Part shown: one piece after another, positions 10,500 to 20,809 of the stretch
Layout of the letters: each line of letters opens with the position of its first letter
Numbering within the stretch: position 1 is the first letter of the stretch
Assembly (NCBI GenBank): GCA_025526935.1
Contig: JAHLKD010000012.1
Coordinates: forward strand, 496,001-560,000
DNA: 64,000 nt
DNA from: Cladochytrium replicatum
Taxonomy: Eukaryota > Chytridiomycota > Chytridiomycetes > Cladochytriales > Cladochytriaceae
Direction: 5' to 3'
Program-made: the position numbers and the translations under genes
The notes under the pieces: generated by a model
Told to the model about the DNA's origin: nothing
Database searches by the model: none
Seen by the model: only the letters and a program-made list of their open reading frames with translations

Positions 10500-11530
10500 T
10501 CAAAAGAAACTTTCGAGATATCCGTTTCTCTTCAACCAGTCCACACCCATCACGATCGTCTGGACCGACGGGAGCATGAGCTCTCCTTTCAACATGATCT
10601 CCTTCAGACGTTCCATAGATACATCCGAGACGACCTCGATCAACTCTGGAGCAGGTTTCAGTTGATTGGAACGGATATTTGGCCAGGCAAGAACCGCACC
10701 TTCATCGTCACGCTGACCTGGATTTTCGTCACTCTCGGCATCGAGGACGAGGAACGGGATGAATTTGTTTCGACCCCACTTCAGCTGTTATGAACATTAA
10801 ACGTTTTGTCAATGTTTTCTTTGCAATCGATTTGTTGTTTTCATTTTCAATGTCGTACCTCGCTGATACCTTCGTGGCCTTCAGGCAAGAGCGAGATTAG
10901 CTGGCCTGACTTTAGGAGAGCTTCTTCAGATAATTCCGCCCGGGCTGCGTCTTCTACGCTGCAAATATTATTCAGAGAAAGTTTCCGATTTGTTTTTTTT
11001 TAATTACCTAGTATGTTTTTTCCTGTCAACTGCTCCAGCAGGAAAGCAGTATTTCTTTGAAAAGAGGAGGGTTATTTTTCTCTCAGCACAAACTAGTTGC
11101 GAGTATGTAGGCTGGGGGGCATGTCATCATATTGTTTACCATCTGGTTCGGCCCTTGGCAATATTCGATGATCAACGTGGTGGTCTTCTACTAGAGATCC
11201 GATCACAAAACCATCAGTGAAATAAAACAAAAAAAGACAAAAAATCTCCTTCAAAAAATAAGAAGCATTACCTTCGTTGTGTTGAATGGGAAAACCACCA
11301 CGAATGCGGGATTCGGAAGTGTATGGCCGGTGACATCCCTAAACGATCTTCTCTCAGCAGGGTTTTCCTTTGTCATCTAATTGGAATTACCACTCGACTG
11401 TTTTCCCGTCCGGAAACTGGACGCTCCGTTGCCAGACCGTCAGGTAGCGCTTGTACGCCACCTTTTCTTCTACGACGGGCAGCCCTTCGCCGCTCTGTAC
11501 CATTTCGACAAGCGGAAGCATGTTTGCCAT
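10500..11530 (-). CDS. NUDIX hydrolase, ADP-sugar pyrophosphatase-like
   Basis: Minus-strand exons can be chained from ATG 11530 to TGA 10500. The first join uses a 52-nt intron (11390-11339) that restores the run PDGKTVEW-DVTGHTLPNP. Later exons carry TTTLIIEYCQGPNQM, then FPAGAVD, then EDAARAELSEEALL, then a C-terminal domain ending NGYLESFF; about 225 residues in all. FPAGAVD plus AELSEE is a NUDIX box, the metal-binding loop that cleaves X-linked nucleoside diphosphates. The order resembles NUDT5-type ADP-ribose pyrophosphatases. The box is divergent: the Arg before the first Glu is Ala and the final Gly is missing, while the glutamates stay. Open sequence continues upstream toward 11930 (Ser-rich, possible organelle presequence), so the true start may be further right. 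Confidence 0.72.
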
Positions 11531-12070
11531 CTCAGCCACAGGTGTAAATCGTTTGTCATGAACAGGTGAGCCAGTCGATAGGGACAGTGGATCTATGGAG
11601 CTGGAACTGAAATGGGATGCATGCGAACGTGGAAAGAGGCCCGATTGTGCTCAGTATCGATGAAGGTAATTGTTGATGCTTGATATCATTTGCATGCAAT
11701 CAGAACTCTGAACTTTCTGTGTTCATCAGTTGAGTTTCTTTTGGACCAGGTAATAAAATAACCTGTGCCGTCGATTTCAAAGAGGTGAGTTCTAACTATT
11801 TTGTAGCTTCCACCTCCAGATTCGGATGAGGACCCGATGGTCACAAAATTGCGCGAAAAGCTGACGTTGTTGCTCAAGGAGCTTCGAGCTGGCGCGGAAG
11901 GCACCGGGAAGTAAAGCATCACCGGCAGCAATCAAAGGCTCAACTCCGAGAGAAATATATATTCGTTTGTTCATCATTTGCCAAGAATCAGCTCTTTTTG
12001 TTGTTGGGCCAAGTTCCCGCCCGTTTCAATATCACGGTCCTTGGCACTTATATGAAGCGATATTAATCCA

Positions 12071-14143
12071 TCATGGGTCCAAGCGCTTGGGGTCGCGAGG
12101 GAACATCGAGGTGCGACGAATGTTTCCGAGGTCGAGGAACAAGAAAATCACACGTTCCAGACCTATTATATAGAAGAGTCAACTCCATGGCTCTATCAAA
12201 CTCACACGTCAAATGACGTACCAATACCACCGCCTGCATGCGGGGGTGCTCCATAGCGGAAGCTGTTAATGTAAGGCTCGACGGTCTTGGGGTCAACTCC
12301 TTTGTCCTTGAACCGTTGAGCGAGCAGCGCAGGGTCGTGCACACGCTGCGCACCCGAGAGAATCTCCTGGCCCCGCATGAAAAAGTCGTACGAGTTCGAG
12401 TAGAGCTATAGAATGACAAATATTGTAAGCCAAAAACTCCCAAACCTTGGACCCATCGAACACACCGGATTCTCGGGGTCAGGCATCGTGTAAGCGGGAC
12501 GCACTTCCAGAGGGAACTTGTCCAACATGAAGAAGTCGGTGTCGTACTTCTCCTTGACCAGTTTCCCGAGGAATCGCTCCAGTTCGGTGCTGTATATTTG
12601 AAAATATCAATGTTCTATTCAATCATTCAGGGATCTCATCGATGTTACCTCAAGTCCTCATAGTCACCAATCTCCTTACCCGCGTCACGTAGCATCTGCA
12701 CGGCGTCTTTGAAGTGCAGTCGCAGGGTCTTTGGCAAGAACTTAAAGTCCTCAAAGGGATACTGACGCTTGATGACTTCGAGGTCGGATGCGTAACGCGT
12801 CTGAAGGCCAGTGAAGATGTACACAAACATCTCGTCCATCACGTCCATGACTTCGTGGTAGTGTTCCTCGAAAGCCATTTCCAGATCAAGTCCAATGAAC
12901 TCGGTCATATGCCTGTGAGTGAAAGAGTCCTCGGCACGGAACACGGGTGCGATCTCGTACACTCGCTCAAAGTCGGCGCAAATGGCCATTTGCTTGTAGA
13001 ACTGGGGAGATTGTGCGAGGTACGCGTTTGCTGCGAGAAACGGATTAGCAAAGAAAGACAGAATGTTTGGTCGGACAAATTTTGTGCATACTCTTGAAGT
13101 AGGACACTTTAAAGACGTTGGCACCACCTTCACTGGCAGTGCTGATAATCTTGGGGGTGTGGATCTCAACAAAACCATGGCTGTCCAAGAACTCCCTGAA
13201 CAGCAGGGTCACAGCACCCTGGATGCGGAAGATAGCTTGGTTCGTAATTGTCTAAAAAATAAAATTGCAGAACTCAATAAAAAGGATAAATGACAGATCT
13301 CCGTTGAAAGCTTACACGAAGGTCAATGACTCTGTTGTTCAAACGTGTGTCCAGGTTGACTTTGCTGAACTGGTCGTCCATCTCGTAATGAGCCTCAGGT
13401 CGAGATGCGTCCTCCAAGGTGAAAGGCAATCGGGGCTCAGCCAAGCTGGTAACATGGAACTGTAAAACGCAAGAGTGAGTGACTGGCTGGAGATTACTTC
13501 AAATCACGGTCAACCGACCTTGACGAGTTTCAGCTCAACTTCCTGAACAGTGCAGCTTTTCACGAGCTGAAGAGCCTTTACAACAACAGCCTCAACAAGG
13601 ACGATGGACTCAGATGTCACACTGCAACAGCGAGCTAATTAGAGGTGCACAAGATGAACCGCATGTGCCCAATAAAATACCTTGTTGCAAACTTGAGCAT
13701 CTGCTTGCTGACGGTGTCAGCGTCAACAGCCAACACACCTTGGACGGTGTCCTGACGTTGTCGGAAAGTCACAAAGAGCTTCTTTGAGCCTACTGGACGA
13801 GATGTCTGGACACGGGCATTGATCAGCACGGTCTGGTTAATCAGATCGATGTTCAGTTGCGCAATGCGTGTCCTTGTCACACCTAAAACACACAACATGA
13901 GGTAAAAAAACTCCTCGGTTACTGAATCTAGCGTTTACCAGAACGTTCTTGCGACTGGTTCAATGGCAGCTCGCCGTAGCGACCAGCAGAGTAGTCGTCA
14001 GCAGAGGGGGCGGCAGAGGCAGCGGATTTCTTTGAAGCGGGCTTCACGCCGGCTTGGTATGCTAAAGGCGGGAGACCGGTACGCGGGCTCGAGTTAGCAG
14101 CGCCTTCGTAGGCATTAGGGTAGAAAGTACGTTCGTCATCCAT
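12071..14143 (-). CDS. DPS1: Aspartyl-tRNA synthetase, class IIb
   Basis: This enzyme charges tRNA-Asp with aspartate. Seven or more minus-strand exons with short introns run from ATG 14143 to TGA at 12071-12073. The N-terminal extension is Ala/Lys-rich. An OB-fold anticodon-binding domain follows ([20 protein letters not shown]). The class II core shows motif 1 ([15 protein letters not shown]), the flipping-loop run [13 protein letters not shown], motif 2 ([26 protein letters not shown]) and motif 3 ([12 protein letters not shown], the last residues split by an intron at about 12230). It ends [12 protein letters not shown], as eukaryotic cytosolic AspRS does. An in-frame upstream ATG at 14266 would add 41 Arg/Leu/Ser-rich residues without acidic ones, resembling a mitochondrial presequence. 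Confidence 0.93.
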
Positions 14144-14466
14144 TTTGTTAGAGATGGGAAGCGCTAGGGATCTGGAGAAGGGGCGATAAGCGGCGGGCAG
14201 AGATCTGAGACGGGATAAGGGCTGTAAACAGCAGCAGCAGGGGAGGGCGAGGGCGGGAGCACGCAAAGCCAGACAGCGAGATGCCAGTTCAGCAGCCGAA
14301 CGGGTTCACCGAGCACTTAAAAAAGAAAGTTGGGGGACCAAGGTGCGGCGCAGGTCACGGCAGAGTCACGGCGAAATGTACTGGAGAAGAATCACAAATC
14401 ACAGCTAGCAAGTGCCTGACGCAAACTGTATTTATTGTTGTTGAATCAATGAATGCTTCTCGAGTT

Positions 14467-15351
14467 CTATGCGATGCGCGCATACAGGTCCACCATACGC
14501 TTGACTCCGATCGACTGCCATAACACAGCAACAGTGTAAATCGACTATCCACAATGCATACTTATATTCTTCATTTCCACTCACCCATCGCACGTCATCG
14601 CCCGTGCTCGTTGTCGTCAACTGCACCGCCTGGTTCGTCGCTCCTGCGAAGTCCCGATCGTTCAACGCTGCACAATCAACAAAATCACATTCCATTCAAA
14701 CCCGTTGTTCATCTCTTCAGACATACCGATCACAAGTCTCTTCAGGATCACTGCAGATGCTGCCGGAACTTGCTCACCCCCGAGCCGTTCAAACAAGTAC
14801 TCCACCCGTTTGGACGTGTCCTCAACCACCTTTCGTTGCTGAGGCTACAAGAAATGAAGTTTGATTAAATGACGCATTCCAGAATTGATTCGATAAGTGG
14901 TACTCCATGCGAACCCGAAAAAAAAGATCGTTCCGTGCGTTCGCCTACTGTGGGTCCTGCTGTTACCCACCTCAAGAATCGACGCAGACACGGCCTCCAT
15001 TGCACTGCTCAACCGTTCGATGATCACACCATTGCTAATGGCATCCAACTCCTGCGTAGTTGCTACAGCTGCTATCGCTCCAGCTGCCTTCTTGTGGAAC
15101 ACATGCGTCGGTGCGTCGTTCCAACCCTGCAAGTTGGACGGCGGTCGCATGTATGTCGTCACGGGTTGCGTTACCGGAGGAGGGTAGTTATACACGGGCT
15201 GCTCTCCGATCATCATCGGCGGTGGGGCGTTGTAGTAACCAGGGCCAGTTGGTGGCGGACCAGCGGGCGGACCGGCGCGGGGAGGAGGGCCAGGCATGAA
15301 TGGCGGCGCGCCAGCCTGAGCAAGGGACTGGTGGTGGTCTTGGGGGTTCAT
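14467..15351 (-). CDS. SRA1-like protein (steroid receptor RNA activator protein family)
   Basis: The predicted protein starts at 15351 with a Pro/Gly-rich N-terminus (PGPPPRAGPPAGPPP) and the GWNDAP motif that marks the SRA1 family. A helical bundle follows: ILERLSS-type helices, then PQQRKVVEDTSKRVEYLFE in the next exon, then ALNDRDFAGA. A last small exon gives SIGVKRMVDLYARIA before a TAG at 14467. The closing VGVKRLI-like run is typical of SRA1 and of the C-terminus of the COPII protein Sec31. The stand-alone size (roughly 200 residues) and GWND motif favour SRA1; a free Sec31-like C-domain is the alternative. In animals SRA1 is a nuclear co-regulator; its fungal role is not clear. Confidence 0.7.
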
Positions 15352-15474
15352 TTAGAGAGTTCGAATAGCTGGCTGTGGCTGCGATAAGGTATGGATATGT
15401 ATTATGACGGGGAGTCCGCTAAAAGAGAAACAGTACAACGGAAAGCAAAAGGCCAGAATAACAGCATTCAGTGC

Positions 15475-16379
15475 TCAGTATGGAGGTGGTTCTTCTCCGC
15501 CGTAGTCCGGAGGATCCATCGTGTACCCCGGCACTGAAGCAAAAAATATTAATACTATCTCAACTGGTTCCAAAATAATTACCTGGATCCCCGGCAGTCC
15601 CGCCTTCCTCCTGAACTCTCCTCACGATAACCTCCTCGACGGTCTCGATGTCGTTCTCACTAATCGATGGTGTCGGCGACGCAGAGCTAGACGGCGCCCC
15701 GCGATGAATGATCGCACGGAGTGTATACGCAACATGCCCGGCATGAGTCTTTGGAAGCGTTCCAGGGAGCTATTTTTAATAGCGATAATAGAGGTCATTT
15801 CAGAACAAGATGTTAAATAGTTTCTAAACAAACCTTGAAGTACAGCCGCCACTCATGGTGACCCGCAGGGAGTCCCTGTACCGCGGTCGCCGACGAAGGC
15901 GACGCCGCGGACCACAGCTCCTTCTCGCCCACCAAGATCACCTCCCCACTATCGTCCTCCGGGTGCCTTGGGATACCCGAACGACCAATGGTCGCAGACC
16001 CTGTTCTCGGCGACGGGGCCGCCGATCCCGCGCCAGCATAGTTGGGAAGCGTCGTGCTTGAGGACGAGGATGACGAAGAGGAGGAGGATTCCATGCGCGG
16101 GGGCTCCAGGTGCGACCCGGACACGGATGAACCGAGCGGGGTTGGAGCAGAGGTGAGACGACGGAGACCCTGGAAGATGACAACGACGCTGACGGCGTCC
16201 TCGAGGGGCTCGGACAGCTCGAGGGTCACAGTGCCGGACAGGTCGGTTCCGCCCGAGTAACCCTCAGGTCCTCTGAGTGTGGGGTGTTCGTCGAGATCGA
16301 GCTCGAGGCGCTCTACAGCGGGATGGATGACCGGCTTGTGCTTGAACAGCGCACTCCAGCTCTGGACACCGGCGGCCAT
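15475..16379 (-). CDS. Arrestin-like protein with C-terminal PPxY motifs
   Basis: Three minus-strand exons from ATG 16379 (MAAGVQSWSALFK) end YGGEEPPPY before TGA at 15475. The first exon holds an arrestin N-lobe pattern: GTVTLELSEPLEDAVSVVVIFQG, then VGEKELW, then LPAGHHEWRLYFK. The next exon gives LPGTLPKTHAGHVAYTLRAII, the usual closing strands of that lobe. A Ser-rich insert of about 60 residues interrupts the fold. The tail carries DPPDY and PPPY, sites that bind the WW domains of Rsp5/NEDD4 ubiquitin ligases. Alpha-arrestins use these to direct ubiquitination of membrane transporters. A C-terminal arrestin lobe is not seen, so the protein is shorter than usual family members. Confidence 0.75.
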
Positions 16380-16498
16380 GGCAGTTCCAAGGTTTGTGTG
16401 TGAGGGAGAGTGTGAGGATTCACTGCGGTTCCGTCGCGTTCCTTTGCAACGCAATTATTATTACTTATTATTATTGTTATTATTATTCATTCTTTGAA

Positions 16499-17945
16499 AT
16501 GACCCTCGACCGTCCCCAGATCATCGTGCACCTCTCAAAGTCGCTGGCTTTCACCCCCTACGACGTAAAATGGGTGCCCTCGTCTGCAAGATTCGTCGTC
16601 ATCGGTCAGCACGCGAGAGGCACTGGCGCGCTGCATGTCTACGAGCTCGAAAAGGGCGATCTCAAGCTCACTGCTGAGGTGCATTCTTACCATCCCAACA
16701 ACATGTGCACGCCCATCTCAACCCTCTTTCCTTGCAGACCGAGAAGCAACACGCTTTCAAATGCGGGACCTTTGGCGCCGCGTCGCTCCGTTCCCGCCAT
16801 TTCGCCACAGGGGACTTTGACGGCCGCTTGGCCCTCTGGGATCTGGACAGGCTTGAGCTGCCAGTGTATTCGGTCAAAAGCCACGATCAGATCATTAATT
16901 GCATCGACGGCTGCGGGGGTCTCGGGAGGAACATTGGTCCCCCCGAAATTGCTACTGGAAGCAGGGACGGTGAGTGAGCTCCGAGGTGCATCGTGCTGCT
17001 TTCTAGATCCTTAATGGGGATTTTAAATTAGGCAGTGTGAAGGTCTGGGACGTTCGTCAGAAGGACCGTCCCGTGGGCAAGGTTACACCCGCGAAAGACG
17101 ATAAAACGCGTGATTGTTGGGCGGTTGCGTTTGGTTTGTCGTTGAACGATTGGGCCTGGGGAGTTTGCTCTCTCAACTCCAATATCTAGGTAACTCGTTT
17201 AACGATGACGAACGGGTTCTGTGTGCGGGTTATGAAAACGGAGATGTGAAAATGTTTGATCTCCGGACATTCGGGCTGCTCTGGGAAACGAACGTGAAGA
17301 ACGGGGTTAGTTTTTTGTGGGTCTAATCATTGATTTTCATCATTTATTCCATTTCATTCCTACAAAGGTGTGCTCCATCGACTTTGATAGAAAGGACATT
17401 AGGATGAACAAAGTCGCTGTGACTACTTTGGAGTCGTCCATCAATGTTTTTGATCTCCGAACAAAGCACCCAAAAGAGGGTTACTGCTCCGTCACTACAA
17501 AGGTGAGCGAACTTCCTTTGCGCCGCGAAGCAGAGTTCACCCCAAAAATGATGCTCTAGGAAAAAGACAACACAACTGTGTGGACTGCAAAACATCTTCC
17601 CCAAAATCGCGAGATCTTTGCTGCCTCAGCTGGAAACGGCGGCTTGAGCCTCTACAAATAGTAAGCGGAACCTCTCTCGATCCTCAGTCAACTTTTTGAA
17701 AGTGTAAATCCAGCCACTATCCGCCAAAACGGTCTCGTTTGGACGGGAAGCACACGCCAGCGCCGGGCGAAGCACAGTGGGAGTTTGGAAACCCCGGGAC
17801 GCTCGAGCAGCTCCAGCACACTGTTGTTGCCGAGCAGCCGGTCTCATCATTCGATTGGAGCATGGACAAGCAAGGACTGTGCGCATTTACTGCGTTCGAT
17901 CAGACGGTCCGAGTGGGGATCGTGACGAAGTTAAATCTATACTAG
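16499..17945 (+). CDS. WDR92/Monad, axonemal dynein assembly factor
   Basis: Starting at ATG 16499, at least seven exons encode a WD40 beta-propeller: [21 protein letters not shown], then [16 protein letters not shown], then [19 protein letters not shown], then [16 protein letters not shown], then [17 protein letters not shown], then [16 protein letters not shown]. The tail is [22 protein letters not shown]. The order and wording match WDR92 (also called Monad or DNAAF10), a partner of the prefoldin-like R2TP co-chaperone that helps pre-assemble axonemal dyneins in the cytoplasm. Its presence implies motile flagella in this organism. It is divergent to the arrestin-like gene with 119 bp between start codons. 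Confidence 0.9.
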
Positions 17946-18122
17946 AAAGCACTTCTCTCTGCACTCCGTCTGGGAATAATTTATGTGATATTTTTTAAGG
18001 AATGATTGATTTTGCCGCCGCCATTGGAACACCAGAATTGGCAATCACACCACCCAGCCACGAAAGATCCCTGCTGGCGTGCGCACACACCCATTTGTTT
18101 TGCGAATCACTGACTCGAACTC

Positions 18123-20016
18123 ATGGCCATGAAGGTGCCATTCTGCCCATGCAATCTCCCCCCCATTGCCAGTACTGATTGCTCATCCTGATCTGGCCAG
18201 GGCGAGCTCGTTCAATGGCAAGAAGCCGTTGCTGCCTTCTCGGACAAGCGCTGGGAGCAAGCCCTCGACGCCTTCGAGGTATCTTTCGCTACATGGTGGT
18301 GAACCTGACGAAATTCTGATACCGTGCGGTTCATGCATTGCTGTAGGGTATCGCCGACACCTCGCGGATCCACTTCAGCATTGCTATGGTGTACACAAAC
18401 ATGAACCTCATCGATGATGCGGTAACATGGAAAGAAATAATGAGCTTTCTTCGTTTCCCTCCCACTCTTACACCCGTCTGCCGTTTCTATCTGCACACAG
18501 ATCATGGCACTCGACCGGGCCGTGAAAAGCGACCCATATTTTGCTGCGGCCTATTTCCAACGGGGCGCTTTGCGGTTCAGTCAAGATAATTTGGAGGAAG
18601 CGGTGCAGAATTTCGACGATGCATTGACGGTGAGCTGTGGGGCGATCAGAACTCGCATCGGCTTCAATCTGATCCGCAAAAAAATCAGTTCCTTCGAAAA
18701 AACGCATTCATCGATTACACACAGCTTGGACTGGACTTCAAGCTCTTCGCCTTCCAGATACATTTTAATCGAGGTCTCTGTTTCGCTGCTGCGAGCAGAG
18801 TGGACTCTGCAATGAGGGACTTTGAGATTGCACTTCGCTCTCGGCCAGATGAGTTGAAAAGTACGAAAACTTCAATCAAGCACCCAAAAATAAAAAGATT
18901 CAATACTCCGTTTTAAAAAGCTGACTTGATCCTATCCCTCTCTCGTGTTTAGATGAGTATCGCGCCATCGACGATGCGATCAAGCTAGGCGATAAGGCAG
19001 GAGAGTTCCTCAACGCCTACATGGTGCCACGAGACCGATGCTTCCGCCCCGCAGCGTCAAAAGTCAAAAACACACAAAAGATGGATTTTTTGGGTTCCAG
19101 CAAGATCGTCGCTGTCGTCGACTCCACAGACAACTACACCGGCTTCAGTGGGAAGCAGCTCAGGGTAACAACAAAAAGGAAAAGCAAAAGAGTTTCAATT
19201 AACTTCACAAATAACCTTTCAACGCACATAGTCCACCCTCGGCCGCCAAGCACGTTCCCGCGACCCGATCGAATCGGAACCCCGAACCACCCTCGAGCGC
19301 TCCCGATCCGGAAGCCGTACCCTCGAACGCTCCCGCTCGCGCGGCGAGCTCTTCCGCTCCGAAAGCCGCGGAGGCAGCGCCCGCGATCTCCAAGCCGAAT
19401 CCGACTTCTCCTCTCGTGGTTTCGACGACGACCGCGGACGCAAACTGAGCTTGTTCCGCAAGTCGTCTTCGCGGAGCTTGTCGAGAGGCAGGTCGCCCGG
19501 ACGCGGCGGCGACGGCGGCGGGGCCGGCGGTGGCGCACAGGGAAGCAGCAGCGCGGGGTTCTTTGACACCGACCCGAAGATCAGAAGGAAGCAGTCGGAG
19601 CCGTCGCTTTCAAAATCGGAGTACTTTGGGCCGTTGGCTGGGCCGCTGAGCGCACCAATTGCGGGAGTGTCGCCGTTGTCGCTGACCCCGGTCGCTAGTG
19701 CAGGAGACAAGGCTAGTTTTGCGGATTTGAATGTGGGTTCAACGGGTTGAATCTCTTGGGGTTTTTATAGATCAAGATAAAGTGCCATTACAACGACACG
19801 AGGCTGATTCTTGTTTCACCGACTGTGACCTATGTGGAACTACGGGCGAGGGTGTGCGAAAAGTTCAATGTTGAGAAACTTAAGCTCCACTATCGAGATG
19901 AGGAAAGTGTGCTTGTTTTGATCACGGATCAGGAGGATATGGAAATTGGGTTTGCATGCGCTGGTGGTCAAGCTGGTCATCCACCAGATCGATTTGAGCT
20001 ATGGTGCAGTGATTGA
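18123..20016 (+). CDS. NOXR: NoxR-type NADPH oxidase regulator (p67phox homologue)
   Basis: NoxR is the fungal counterpart of p67phox: with Rac GTPase it activates NADPH oxidase to make superoxide during growth and differentiation. A short first exon (MAMK, 18123-18134) joins GELVQWQEAVAAF. TPR repeats follow: IHFSIAMVYTNMNLIDDA, then ALDRAVKSDPYFAAAYFQRG, then QLGLDFKLFAFQIHFNRGLC. A long Ser/Arg-rich, low-complexity linker (about 19230-19740) includes a Gly run. The last exon encodes a PB1 domain (IKIKCHYNDTRLILV to EDMEIGFACAGG), stopping at 20016. TPR plus C-terminal PB1 without SH3 is the fungal NoxR architecture. The SR-like linker is unusually long. The stop is 85 bp from the convergent HMG-box gene. 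Confidence 0.85.
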
Positions 20017-20101
20017 CGGGACACGTTCCCATTCTGTAGAATTGGTGGGTTTATATGGCTTAAAAATGAAATACATCTTTGAAGGCTTTGAACGAAATAA
20101 C

Positions 20102-20674
20102 TCAATAAATGTTAGTTATTGTATCAACTGGAACAATAAACAAATATTGCGGAACATCTGAATGAACCTCGCCAACAGTCGATGTATCAAGCAAATCAGA
20201 ACGAGGGTGTAGTCCGCTAACCAAAAAATTTTCGCTCTTGGTGGTTTCGGCACACGCACGCCGCACCTCGACCGGAGCACGACCGTCAGAAGTAAGTGTA
20301 TTCGATGGATGTCGAGAAGTAATCCGCTTCCGGGTGCGTTGTGTGCACGTTTTCTTCTGTGCTTCTTGAACAACCTGGTCCGTCAAGCGAGTTCTGGTCG
20401 GCTCTGTCCAATTGACACCAAGAGTGTGCGGTAGTTTTGCTTTGAGCCGAATCTCCATTTCTCTCACTTTGTCGTGGCGACATTCTTTGAGTGAACGAGC
20501 GAGATCGCGGTATGCTCTTTTGACATCTTCCTTTTCGATGCTCCACCAGTACGAGATCACCCTTGAGTGATATTCATTGCGAACCGTGGGATAGATACAC
20601 TTGGCGAAAGCTTGCAGAGCTGTGCGATATAGCATGAAGGAGTTCATCAACTTTCTCTCTGCTGTCGGAGCCAT
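20102..20674 (-). CDS. HMG-box protein of MATA/SOX-like type
   Basis: A single open frame of 190 codons reads on the minus strand from ATG 20674. Residues about 6-65 form an HMG box: LMNSFMLYRTALQAF, then a Pro and an Asn at the usual spacing, then SYWWSIEKEDVKRAYRDLA. The NSFMLYR and W...E...K..Y pattern is closest to the MATA_HMG and SOX class, sequence-specific DNA benders that include fungal mating-type proteins. The second half is basic and then hydrophilic with no recognised domain. Whether it sits in a mating-type locus cannot be decided from one sequence. An unannotated intron near the 3' end is possible. Confidence 0.7.
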   Translation of the reverse strand: MAPTAERKLMNSFMLYRTALQAFAKCIYPTVRNEYHSRVISYWWSIEKEDVKRAYRDLARSLKECRHDKVREMEIRLKAKLPHTLGVNWTEPTRTRLTDQVVQEAQKKTCTQRTRKRITSRHPSNTLTSDGRAPVEVRRACAETTKSENFLVSGLHPRSDLLDTSTVGEVHSDVPQYLFIVPVDTITNIY

Positions 20675-20809
20675 GTTTATTTCCAGCTAACAGAGTAGGA
20701 GGCTTTATATTCATTCTGCCCTCCTGTTCCCAAATTGGAAGGTCCAGGATAATAAATTTATTTCGTTGCCAAAAGAAGAACAATCAAAAACTCCCATCCG
20801 GACAAAATT

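Noticed and set aside
10164-10793. 209-codon plus-strand frame as a single gene
   Set aside because: Its first part is the second MOZART2-like exon read through an intron; the rest is antisense to the last NUDIX exon.
14869-15387. 172-codon plus-strand frame
   Set aside because: Antisense of the SRA1-like Pro/Gly-rich exon; His/Arg bias comes from the reverse complement.
19134-19710. Arg-rich minus-strand frames of 134 and 163 codons
   Set aside because: They are shadows of the NoxR SR-like linker.
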